A DNA stretch of 64,000 nt from Prolixibacter denitrificans (lineage in GTDB: Bacteria; Bacteroidota; Bacteroidia; Bacteroidales; Prolixibacteraceae). Shown one piece after another: positions 9,271 to 16,391 of the stretch (the first letter of the stretch is position 1; every line of letters begins with the position of its first letter). A model generated the notes under the pieces. It worked only from the letters and a program-made list of their open reading frames with translations, ran no database searches and had not been told where the DNA came from. The stretch is taken from positions 1 to 64,000 of the forward strand of contig NZ_PYGC01000005.1 in assembly GCF_003014495.1 (NCBI RefSeq), in the 5' to 3' direction. The position numbers and the translations under genes were made by a program.

Positions 9271-10365
9271 ATGAACACTCTGAAGGAAGTCATCTATTTG
9301 TTTGTCACCTTCATCATGGCCGCCGGATTAACCTATTTTTCCATCCCGACCTTAATCAAGGTAGCCAGATTGAAGCACCTCTACGACGAACCCAATCACC
9401 GTTCAGCCGCAACCACGATTGTTCCCACACTGGGGGGTGTAGCCATTTATGTCGGTTTTATCATTAGCATGATTATCGGCAGCAATGGTTTCATGTTTTC
9501 CGAAGTCAAGTACATCATCGCAGCGTTGACCATCATGCTGTTTGTTGGTTTGAAGGATGACATTGTTGAAATGGCGCCAAAGAAAAAACTATTAGGGCAG
9601 ATTCTCGCCTCACTTATCGTCATCATCCTGGGGAACATCCGCTTCACCAGCCTTCACGGATTTCTCGGTATTTACGAAATCCCGTTCCTGGTTAGTGTAC
9701 CGTTAACGTTGTTTGTGATGATCGTGCTGATTAACGCCCTCAACCTGATTGACGGCATCGATGGACTGGCATCGGGAATCACGATCCTGACCGCGGCGAC
9801 CTTTGGCGGTTGGTTTTTTGCTACCGGACATTACGCTTACGCGATAACAGCGTTTGCACTGGCCGGTTCACTAACCTCGTTCTTCTGGTTCAACGTGTTC
9901 GGCAAAGAAAATAAGATATTTATGGGTGACACTGGCTCCCTCATTTTGGGAACCATCATGTCGGTACTGGTCATTCAATTCAACGAATTCAATATCGGCC
10001 TGAGTGGTATCCACGCCTTCAGAGGTGCACCGGCCATTTCCATCGGCATCATGATTATCCCGTTGATTGATACGCTGCGGGTATTCGTACTGCGCATTCT
10101 TCGTGGTACTTCGCCTTTCACGGCCGACCGGAACCACATCCACCACAAACTGCTCGACTTGGGAATGAGCCATCTGCAGGCAACCCTCACTATTCTGACG
10201 ATTAACCTCGGCTTCATTGCCCTGAGCATATCACTGCAAAACGTCCCGGTAGGAAAAGCATTTATGATCATTGCACCGCTGGCCGTTTTAATGTCAAGTG
10301 TTCCATCATACCTGCTGCGCCGCAAAAAAATCCGCGAAACAGCATTACAGACTTATCCGGATTAA
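9271..10365 (+). CDS. WecA/TagO-like undecaprenyl-phosphate sugar-1-phosphate transferase (second paralogue)
   Basis: Second member of the MraY/WecA superfamily in this window, 364 residues. It is alignable almost throughout with the enzyme at 6564, sharing the DEPN-RSAAT-VPTLGG start, GLKDD, NLIDGIDGLASGI, FMGDTGSLILGTIMSVLVIQ and the DRNHIHHKL loop. It lacks the basic C-terminal extension of the first copy. All catalytic Asp motifs are intact, so it should be active at the inner membrane in initiating a lipid-linked glycan. It has its own promoter at 9180-9209. The two copies probably feed different polysaccharides, or arose by local duplication and were then separated by repeats. Confidence 0.92.
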   Translation: MNTLKEVIYLFVTFIMAAGLTYFSIPTLIKVARLKHLYDEPNHRSAATTIVPTLGGVAIYVGFIISMIIGSNGFMFSEVKYIIAALTIMLFVGLKDDIVEMAPKKKLLGQILASLIVIILGNIRFTSLHGFLGIYEIPFLVSVPLTLFVMIVLINALNLIDGIDGLASGITILTAATFGGWFFATGHYAYAITAFALAGSLTSFFWFNVFGKENKIFMGDTGSLILGTIMSVLVIQFNEFNIGLSGIHAFRGAPAISIGIMIIPLIDTLRVFVLRILRGTSPFTADRNHIHHKLLDLGMSHLQATLTILTINLGFIALSISLQNVPVGKAFMIIAPLAVLMSSVPSYLLRRKKIRETALQTYPD

Positions 10366-10408
10366 AAAAAATCAGACATTAGACGATAGAATAAAGATAT
10401 TAGACAAA

Positions 10409-10433
10409 GAGCCGGGTGCGAAAAGCCCGGCTC
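10409..10433 (+). terminator. Probable terminator hairpin
   Basis: GAGCCGGG and CCCGGCTC form a perfect 8-bp stem around TGCGAAAAG. The 3' side reads ATTTGTC rather than a clean T run, so this is weaker than the other terminators. Confidence 0.5.
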
Positions 10434-10439
10434 ATTTGT

Positions 10440-10762
10440 CGATATATAAATCTCACATTCAAGCCTTGAACATTACAACTACAGAAACTACAGGCAGTAA
10501 CTTGAAACCTCTCCTACCTTCAAACCTCAAATCTGAAAACTTCCCCTTAAACTTAAAACTTCTTTCGCCTACTTGTCTTTCATCTAACGTCTAAAGTCTG
10601 GCGTCAGTCTCCTTTAAACTCTTCGAACGATATAAGCTACAGAAACGGCTAGGCCCAAACATGAAACCTGAAACCATCTTAAAACTCTTCTTACAACAGT
10701 AACAACAGAAACTCTCCTAACAACAGGAACCGTATAATATCTGCCATCTGCCGTCTTTTTCT
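10440..10762. repeat. Low-complexity 7-base-period word tract
   Basis: About 320 bases of degenerate words at near 7-base spacing. The best runs are near 10565-10615 (CATCTAA, CGTCTAA, AGTCTGG, CGTCAGT) and 10740-10760 (ATCTGCC twice, then GTCTTTT). CTTAAAC words lie near 10548-10562 and GAAACCT/ACAACAG words at 10660-10730. No gene is present. The tract runs up to the promoter region of the Smr-domain gene. Confidence 0.55.
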
Positions 10763-10793
10763 TACCTTCGCAGGAATAAAAAAAGACAGCAAC

Positions 10794-11879
10794 ATGCAAA
10801 TCAAAATAGGAGACCGCGTACGGTTTTTAAATGATGTAGGCGGCGGGAAAGTAACATCCATCATCAACCCGAATATGGTGAATGTGGAAACGGAAGACGG
10901 GTTTGAATTGCCTACCCTCGTGACCGAACTGGTTGTAGTGAGTGGCGGCGAAACCTACGGTATGCCCGATGAAGCTTCCGAAAAGAATACGGTAGCGAAT
11001 GCCCCTACAACAACGAAAGCAGCTTCAGAAGACGAAGAGGAAGAAGCCGAGCCGGAATTTTATGGCTTTGCCGAAATCAACCAGGTGGAAGGAAACGACC
11101 AGCCACGATTCATTTTTGCCGTGGTTCCTGAAGATGCCAACAATGCGGTAGGTGCAGGAATTACCCTCTACCTAATCAACGATTGCAACTACTCCATTTT
11201 ATACCAGTTTGCCTATCGTCGTGACAAGAACTACGAAACACGCGACAGCGGCACACTGGAACCCAATACCCGCATTCAGTTGGAGCAACTGACGCAGGCT
11301 GATTTAGGTGATCTCCCTGCTTTCTGTTTCCAGTTACTATATTTCCGGAAGCATTCCACTTCGATGGAAGCCCCGGTACAAAAGGAAATCACGCTCAACC
11401 CGGTCAAATTCTATAAACAAAACTCGTTTTCGAAAAACGACTACTTCCGGAAACCGGCCATGACCTTTTCCCTGGTGACCGATCCGCTGACAGCAGAATT
11501 GGAAAAACTGTCTGATAAAGAATTCAATAAAATGGTCAGGGAAAAAGAGAAGCCGTCCAAAAAGAAGATGAAACCGGTCACACTTCCCAACCAGGATTTA
11601 GTGGAAATCGATTTGCACATCCAGGAGTTGATGGACGACACCCGTGGCCTGTCCAATACCGACATGCTGAAGATTCAGATGGACACCTTCCGGGAAGAAC
11701 TGGCCAAAGCCATCGAAATCGGAGTGAAAAAGATTGTCTTCATACATGGTGTAGGCAATGGTGTGCTGAAAAATGAGCTCCGTCGCGAATTACAACGCAA
11801 ATACCGTAAATATTCCTTTCAGGATGCCTCTTTCCAGGAATACGGATTCGGTGCTACGATGGTGAATCTAAAACGATGA
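10794..11879 (+). CDS. DUF2027 and Smr-domain protein (MutS2-related)
   Basis: 361 residues. The N-terminal ~50 residues (KIGDRVRFLNDVGGGKVTSI) form the SH3-like part of the Bacteroidota DUF2027 family. An acidic linker at about 70-90 leads into a central beta domain. The last ~90 residues are a Smr domain, with EIDLHI near 273 and IHGVGNGVLKNELR near 320 matching the two Smr signatures (LDLHG- and HGxGxGxLR-type). Smr domains are nucleases acting on nucleic acids in MutS2-like proteins; the cellular role of the DUF2027-Smr proteins is not established. A TACCTTCG box at 10763-10770 is a candidate -7 element. The gene is cytoplasmic and monocistronic. Confidence 0.88.
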   Translation: MQIKIGDRVRFLNDVGGGKVTSIINPNMVNVETEDGFELPTLVTELVVVSGGETYGMPDEASEKNTVANAPTTTKAASEDEEEEAEPEFYGFAEINQVEGNDQPRFIFAVVPEDANNAVGAGITLYLINDCNYSILYQFAYRRDKNYETRDSGTLEPNTRIQLEQLTQADLGDLPAFCFQLLYFRKHSTSMEAPVQKEITLNPVKFYKQNSFSKNDYFRKPAMTFSLVTDPLTAELEKLSDKEFNKMVREKEKPSKKKMKPVTLPNQDLVEIDLHIQELMDDTRGLSNTDMLKIQMDTFREELAKAIEIGVKKIVFIHGVGNGVLKNELRRELQRKYRKYSFQDASFQEYGFGATMVNLKR

Positions 11880-11887
11880 TCTTGAGA

Positions 11888-11941
11888 GCGGAACTGAGAA
11901 TGGGAGAAACGGTGAATTGGTGAAAAGGAGAGTGGGAGATT
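11888..11941 (-). repeat. 8-base-period array, left inverted arm around the first S23-family gene
   Basis: Octads GGGAGAAA, CGGTGAAT, TGGTGAAA, AGGAGAGT and GGGAGATT follow one another exactly. The reverse complement matches 12464-12514 almost base for base, apart from a 5-base insertion and one or two changes. The two therefore form inverted arms around the gene at 12023-12400. Confidence 0.7.
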
Positions 11942-12022
11942 AGCGATAAGAAGACCAGGTGACTTGAAAACGGATTAATGGGCTATTTTTCTTAATTTCA
12001 TTATGTCTTAAAAGTCGACCTC

Positions 12023-12400
12023 ATGAAGAAAATGATTCGGACGCATAATGAGTTGGAAGTATATCAGATAGCATTTAAAACAGCCCAAAAGATTCACCAA
12101 CTGACCATTCATTTTCCGATTGAGGAACGCTATTCGTTGACAGACCAGATCAGGAGAAGTTCAAGATCGGTTGCCGCAAATTTGGCCGAGGCTTACCGAA
12201 AAAGGCGTTATCCAAAGGCTTTTGTTTCAAAACTATCGGATGCAGAAGGAGAGGCTGCAGAAACGCAGGTCTGGCTTCAGTTTGCTCGTTCATTTGGCTA
12301 TCTCTCACAAGATGAAGAACAGCACCTAAGTTCGTTATATGACCAAATCATTGGAAAAATTGTCACCATGATAAATGCTCCGGAGAAATGGTCGCTTTAA
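12023..12400 (+). CDS. Four-helix-bundle protein (23S rRNA intervening-sequence/S23 family), copy 1
   Basis: 125 residues, soluble and helical. It carries the family signature LTDQIRRSSRSVAANLAEAY (about 39-58) and a helix-rich C-terminus with AEGEAAETQVWLQFA. Members of this family were first found inside intervening sequences of 23S rRNA genes. They also occur as free-standing genes, and a related fold serves as the accessory protein of diversity-generating retroelements. Their function as single genes is unknown. Here the gene sits between the Smr-domain gene and rnpB, and a second, only distantly similar member lies just past rnpB. Inverted octad arrays flank it. No reverse transcriptase is in the window. 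Confidence 0.85.
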   Translation: MKKMIRTHNELEVYQIAFKTAQKIHQLTIHFPIEERYSLTDQIRRSSRSVAANLAEAYRKRRYPKAFVSKLSDAEGEAAETQVWLQFARSFGYLSQDEEQHLSSLYDQIIGKIVTMINAPEKWSL

Positions 12401-12453
12401 TACCGATGAGAAATTCTCCCGGTTCCCCTCTCGCCACTTCCTTCAATCACCTC

Positions 12454-12571
12454 TTCTCTCCGTTTCTCCCACTCTCTTTTTCACCAATTCGCCTCACCGT
12501 TTCTCCCCTTCTCATCTTCTCCCCATCTCCGTTTCTCCCACTCACCCACTCTCCATTTCTCCCTCTCCCAT
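12454..12571 (+). repeat. 8-base-period TCTCC array, right arm
   Basis: About fifteen consecutive octads of the form TCTCCGTT, TCTCCCAC, TCTCTTTT, TCACCAAT, with one 5-base break. The array ends immediately before the rnpB promoter. Single or short versions of the same word occur in the large repeat blocks (840-870, 3050-3070, 5730-5760). Confidence 0.7.
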
Positions 12572-12592
12572 ACAGTTCTCGAAATAATTCAG

Positions 12593-12600
12593 TATTTTCG
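12593..12600 (+). promoter_or_regulatory. -7 box of rnpB
   Basis: TATTTTCG is one mismatch from TAnnTTTG and ends about six bases before the first helix of RNase P RNA. Confidence 0.55.
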
Positions 12601-12604
12601 CCCC

Positions 12605-12999
12605 GTCGCAGACCGTTCTATCGCGTTCCTTACGGGGAATGAGGAAAGTCCGGGCAACACAGGGCACCATGCTTCCTAACGGGAAGGCGGGTGTAAGCCT
12701 GCAGCAGTGTAACAGAAAACAACCGCTGCTCCGGACCTCGGTCCGAAACAGTAAGGGTGAAAAGGCGGGGTAAGAGCCCACCGGTATCTGTGGCAACACA
12801 GGTAGCCGTACGCCTCATGGGTTGTAAGGCCAAATATATTGCGAGTCCGCAAGGACACAGTGCGGCCCGCGCTGGTTCCGGTTAGCCGGAAGTCGCAAGG
12901 GGTAGGCTGCTCGAGGCTGCCGGTGACGGTAGTCCCAGATAAATGATAGAAGCCTTGCTTCGGCAAGGTACAGAACCCGGCTTACAGGTCTGCGATTTT
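12605..12999 (+). ncRNA. rnpB: RNase P RNA, bacterial type A
   Basis: This is the catalytic RNA that cuts 5' leaders from pre-tRNA. The first strand of helix P1 (CGCAGACC, 12607-12614) pairs with GGTCTGCG at 12987-12994. The universally conserved GAGGAAAGTCCGGGC (12641-12655) and ACAGAACCCGGCTTA (12970-12984) are present. So are AGGGTGAAAAGG in the specificity domain and the AGATAAATGATAG segment near the 3' end. The length of about 390 nt is normal. It has its own -7 box and ends in a T-rich stretch. Two S23-family genes flank it. Confidence 0.97.
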
Positions 13000-13010
13000 T
13001 TAGATAAACA

Positions 13011-13040
13011 GTTTTAAGATTTAAGTATTAAGTTTTAAGA
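13011..13040 (-). repeat. 7-base-period array (GTTTTAA words), left arm
   Basis: Heptads GTTTTAA, GATTTAA, GTATTAA and GTTTTAA follow exactly, just after rnpB. They are inverted relative to the CTTAAAA array at 13499-13528, on the other side of the second S23-family gene. Confidence 0.7.
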
Positions 13041-13111
13041 CAATTGAATGAGTTTTAATTTGCGCTGAAGACCAGTAGAATCTTCTGACAACTTTCTGAA
13101 AAACGAGAGAA

Positions 13112-13477
13112 ATGTACCATTCATTTGAGAATCTGGAAGTATGGAAAAAAGCATATCGATTGATCATCCAAATCTATTCTGCCTTTTCCAGCACCAAAGA
13201 ATACTTTATCAGAGACCAGATATTACGTTCATCCTTGTCTATCCCGAGCAACATTGCAGAAGGAGCTGAACGAAATTCGAAACAAGAGTTCATTCGGTTT
13301 TTACATATTGCGAAAGGTTCTTGTGGAGAATTGCGGACGCAGTTGATGATTGCCCGTGATTTAAAATTGATGGATAACGCAGAAGAGTTCATCAATCAAA
13401 CAATTGAAATCTCATCTATGCTTCATGGCCTGATCAAAAAAATCGAAGCATCTCAAAACAAAACCTCAAAGCAATAA
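13112..13477 (+). CDS. Four-helix-bundle protein (S23 family), copy 2
   Basis: 121 residues, soluble and helical. It begins MYHSFENLEVWKKAYRL, the most typical start of the family, and continues with FIRDQILRSSLSIPSNIAEGAERNS (about 32-56) and AKGSCGELRTQLMIA (about 70-84). It is the better match of the two to the canonical 23S intervening-sequence protein. It starts about 115 bases past the end of rnpB and is bracketed by inverted 7-base-period arrays, paralleling copy 1 and its octad arms. The biological role of free-standing members is unknown. Confidence 0.9.
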   Translation: MYHSFENLEVWKKAYRLIIQIYSAFSSTKEYFIRDQILRSSLSIPSNIAEGAERNSKQEFIRFLHIAKGSCGELRTQLMIARDLKLMDNAEEFINQTIEISSMLHGLIKKIEASQNKTSKQ

Positions 13478-13498
13478 TCGAGGCGCATTGCCCCTTCT

Positions 13499-13528
13499 CT
13501 TAAAACTTAAAACATAACACTTAACACT
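13499..13528 (+). repeat. 7-base-period array (CTTAAAA words), right arm
   Basis: CTTAAAA, CTTAAAA, CATAACA and CTTAACA are in exact 7-base register, between the second S23-family gene and the Wzi-family gene, eight bases before its ATG. Confidence 0.7.
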
Positions 13529-13536
13529 ATTTTTTA

Positions 13537-14949
13537 ATGAAATATTTCGCCACCATCATCCTCCTGAGCATCAGCTCGGTGTTATTTGCCCAGAAATCCG
13601 GATTCACTCCGGAGTTTAGCACTTCTTTCAGCAGTTATGCCTCTTCGGGTGATGACCTGCCCTTTTGGATGACGGCCAACCAAAACGGTATGTTCACCAT
13701 GCAGAACAATACATACCAGTTGCTGCAGGCCGGACTGACAAGAAGTCTGGAGCGTGATTCAGCCAAAACCTGGGGATACATGTACGGAGCCAATTTCGTG
13801 TATGGTTATGCGGGCGCTTCCGATTTTCAGGTCAACCAATACTGGGCTGGATTACGTTACAAGTGGCTGGTGCTGCGTGCCGGAGCGAAACCGGAGCCGA
13901 TTCAATATGCCGGCCTCTCCTCCACCAATGGCAACATGTACTGGTCCAATAATTCACGCCCGCTGCCGGGAGTTACCCTCTCGACCGATGGTTTCATTCC
14001 GTTTCTCTTTTGGAAGAACTGGTTCTCGTTTAAGGCCGAATACCAGGAAAATTTCCTTCGCGACAACCGCTATGTAATGGACAGCCATCTGCATCATAAG
14101 AGTCTTTATTTAAGGGCGCAGCTACCGAAAAACTGGAGCATTACAGCTGGATTGGATCACAACGTATTCTGGGGGGGGACTTCGCCTGACTATGGTAAAC
14201 TACCCGGGATAAAAGATTATTTCCGTTACATATTGGGGATGGCAGGGAGTAAAACTGCGCTTCAAACCGATATTCTTAATGCCGAAGGCAACACGCTCGG
14301 AATGTACCTGTTGAAAGTAGGGAAAGCATACAATAACTTCTCGTTGACATTCTACTACAACCATCCGTTTGAAGATCGATCCGGCCTGGAAATGGCCAAC
14401 CTGCGGGACGGTTTGTGGGGGCTGCATTATGCCAACGTAAACCGAAAAGCGTTCCTCACCGATGCAGTGGTCGAATACATGAATACCCGCAACCAGAGCG
14501 GCTCTTTCCATTTGGTTCCCGATCCCACTCCAACCGAGCCGACACGAAGGCATGGTAGGGGTAGAGACAATTATTTCAATAACAGTGTTTATCGCTCTGG
14601 TTATGTATATCAGAACCGCATGATGGGAACGCCGTTCTTCATTCCCAACATTAATAGCGAGGGAATCTCTACTGGTTTTCACAGCACGAGAATGTGGATG
14701 CAACATTTCGGCTTAAAAGGTAATCTGTGCACTCATTTGACGTGGAAAACCATGTTGTCCTGGTCACGCAACTTCGGCCAATATGGTGACCCGTATCCGT
14801 CGCCGTTGAATGAATTCTCATTTCTGGCGGAAAGCCGGTACCACAGCAGCAAATTACCATTCGATGTGAAGTTCGGTGTAGCCGGAGACTATGGCGACCG
14901 CTTTCAGAAACGTATCGGCGCTTATGCCGGGATTCACTACGCATTTTAA
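13537..14949 (+). CDS. Capsule assembly Wzi family outer-membrane protein
   Basis: 470 residues with a signal peptide (MKYFATIILLSISSVLFAQ). After it comes a long run of alternating, aromatic-rich beta segments expected of an outer-membrane beta barrel. Residues around DDLPFWMTANQNGMFT and the repeated WGGTSPDYG/PGIKDYFRYI type segments fit the Bacteroidota branch of the Wzi family (Cap_assemb_Wzi). Wzi proteins help attach or organise capsular polysaccharide at the cell surface. Its neighbours are not capsule genes, but wecB and two WecA-like genes lie within 12 kb upstream. Only 39 bases separate it from queA, so the two may be co-transcribed. Confidence 0.85.
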   Translation: MKYFATIILLSISSVLFAQKSGFTPEFSTSFSSYASSGDDLPFWMTANQNGMFTMQNNTYQLLQAGLTRSLERDSAKTWGYMYGANFVYGYAGASDFQVNQYWAGLRYKWLVLRAGAKPEPIQYAGLSSTNGNMYWSNNSRPLPGVTLSTDGFIPFLFWKNWFSFKAEYQENFLRDNRYVMDSHLHHKSLYLRAQLPKNWSITAGLDHNVFWGGTSPDYGKLPGIKDYFRYILGMAGSKTALQTDILNAEGNTLGMYLLKVGKAYNNFSLTFYYNHPFEDRSGLEMANLRDGLWGLHYANVNRKAFLTDAVVEYMNTRNQSGSFHLVPDPTPTEPTRRHGRGRDNYFNNSVYRSGYVYQNRMMGTPFFIPNINSEGISTGFHSTRMWMQHFGLKGNLCTHLTWKTMLSWSRNFGQYGDPYPSPLNEFSFLAESRYHSSKLPFDVKFGVAGDYGDRFQKRIGAYAGIHYAF

Positions 14950-14988
14950 TCACTGAGATATTCATCTAAATCAGGATTTTTCGTTTTC

Positions 14989-16218
14989 ATGGTTCAGACA
15001 AAGAATCTTCAAAATATTTCCGTTCAGGAGTTCACATACGAGTTGCCCGATGAACGCATTGCCAAATATCCATTGGCAGAACGAGACCAGTCGCAACTTC
15101 TCATTTGGAACCGGGGAGCAATCTCCGATGATGCATTCAAAAATCTTTCCACGCATTTACCGGAAAGCTCGTTACTTGTATTCAACAACACAAGGGTCAT
15201 TCGGGCACGGTTGCATTTTCGGAAACAAACCGGCGCCCGAATCGAGATATTTTGCTTAGAACCGACCACACCTGCTGATTATGCTCTTTCTTTCACACAA
15301 ACGGAAAAATGCCGGTGGAAATGCATCGTGGGTAACCTGAAAAAGTGGAAAGGTGAAATCCTGGAACAAACACTGGAGCTTGACAATCAGCCAATAAAAT
15401 TTCGTGCGGAAAGAATTGGCGAAGCAGGCAATGCGCAGGAGATTGAGTTTTCCTGGGATAACCCGGCTTTTACCTTCTCCGAACTGCTGGAAGCGACCGG
15501 AAACATTCCTATTCCTCCGTATCTACACCGCGAGTCGGAAGAAAGCGACCTGACACGCTATCAGACCGTTTATTCCCGTATTAAAGGCTCTGTTGCAGCG
15601 CCAACCGCCGGTTTGCATTTCACCGAAAGGGTATTTGACTCTTTACCTGAAAAAGGTATTGAACGGGCAGAGCTAACCCTGCATGTCGGTGCCGGTACCT
15701 TTCAGCCGGTGAAGTCCGACACAATTGGTGGCCATGAGATGCATACCGAACATATCCTGGTGGAGAAAACATTCATCGAGCAACTTCGTGATAAGCTGGA
15801 TTCGGTGGTAGCCGTGGGAACGACTTCCATCCGCACACTGGAAAGTCTGTACTGGATTGGCAAAAAGCTGATGGAAAATCAGAACCTGAGTGAAAAGGAA
15901 TTGCTGGTAGCCCAGTGGGAACCTTACCAGGAAGAGAATCATCTTCCCTCTCCAAAAGAAGCTTTGACAGCGGTGATTGATTACCTTTCCCGCAAAAACA
16001 TGGACAAGCTGAATACAGCCACACAGATTATCATCCTGCCGGGATACGAGTTTCGCATCGTCAGGGGAATGATTACCAATTTCCACCAGCCGCAAAGTAC
16101 CTTGCTGCTACTCATTTCAGCTTTTCTGGGCGACGACTGGAAGCGCGTCTACCAGCATGCCCTGGAAAACAATTACCGGTTCCTCAGTTACGGCGATTCG
16201 AATTTGTATATCAAATGA
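14989..16218 (+). CDS. queA: S-adenosylmethionine:tRNA ribosyltransferase-isomerase
   Basis: QueA transfers and isomerises the ribosyl group of SAM onto 7-aminomethyl-deazaguanine in tRNA, the penultimate step to queuosine. The 409-residue length matches the Bacteroidota form, which is longer than the ~350-residue E. coli enzyme. Visible family segments include YELPDERIAKYPLAERDQS near the N-terminus, LLVFNNTRVIRARL, GNIPIPPYL, GSVAAPTAGLHFT, HVGAGTFQPV and the C-terminal GMITNFHQPQSTLLLLISAF. It follows the Wzi gene by 39 bases. An inverted pair of CTTAAAA arrays separates it from the convergent symporter gene. Confidence 0.96.
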   Translation: MVQTKNLQNISVQEFTYELPDERIAKYPLAERDQSQLLIWNRGAISDDAFKNLSTHLPESSLLVFNNTRVIRARLHFRKQTGARIEIFCLEPTTPADYALSFTQTEKCRWKCIVGNLKKWKGEILEQTLELDNQPIKFRAERIGEAGNAQEIEFSWDNPAFTFSELLEATGNIPIPPYLHRESEESDLTRYQTVYSRIKGSVAAPTAGLHFTERVFDSLPEKGIERAELTLHVGAGTFQPVKSDTIGGHEMHTEHILVEKTFIEQLRDKLDSVVAVGTTSIRTLESLYWIGKKLMENQNLSEKELLVAQWEPYQEENHLPSPKEALTAVIDYLSRKNMDKLNTATQIIILPGYEFRIVRGMITNFHQPQSTLLLLISAFLGDDWKRVYQHALENNYRFLSYGDSNLYIK

Positions 16219-16388
16219 GTTTTAAGTCATAAGTTTTAAGTGTTAAGAACTTCTGCGCCGGAATAGAAGCAGAGCCTTTATTTCTCCTTTATTTCGAGGA
16301 TTATGAGCGTAAAATATTATTGACTCCCATTGTATAGACGCGGCCAAAGCTCTTTCTTAAAACTTAACACTTGAATTCTTAAAACTTT
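16219..16388. repeat. Inverted pair of 7-base-period arrays with a 105-base centre
   Basis: GTTTTAA, GTCATAA, GTTTTAA and GTGTTAA at 16219-16246 face CTTAAAA, CTTAACA, CTTGAAT at 16356-16376 with an added CTTAAAA. The array overlaps the last base of the queA stop codon and lies between two convergent genes. The centre contains no gene. Confidence 0.65.
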
Positions 16389-16391
16389 CGT

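Noticed and set aside
12023-13477. Diversity-generating retroelement, because of the S23/Avd-like fold
   Set aside because: There is no reverse transcriptase, template repeat or variable repeat in the window. The two proteins fit the ordinary S23 group.
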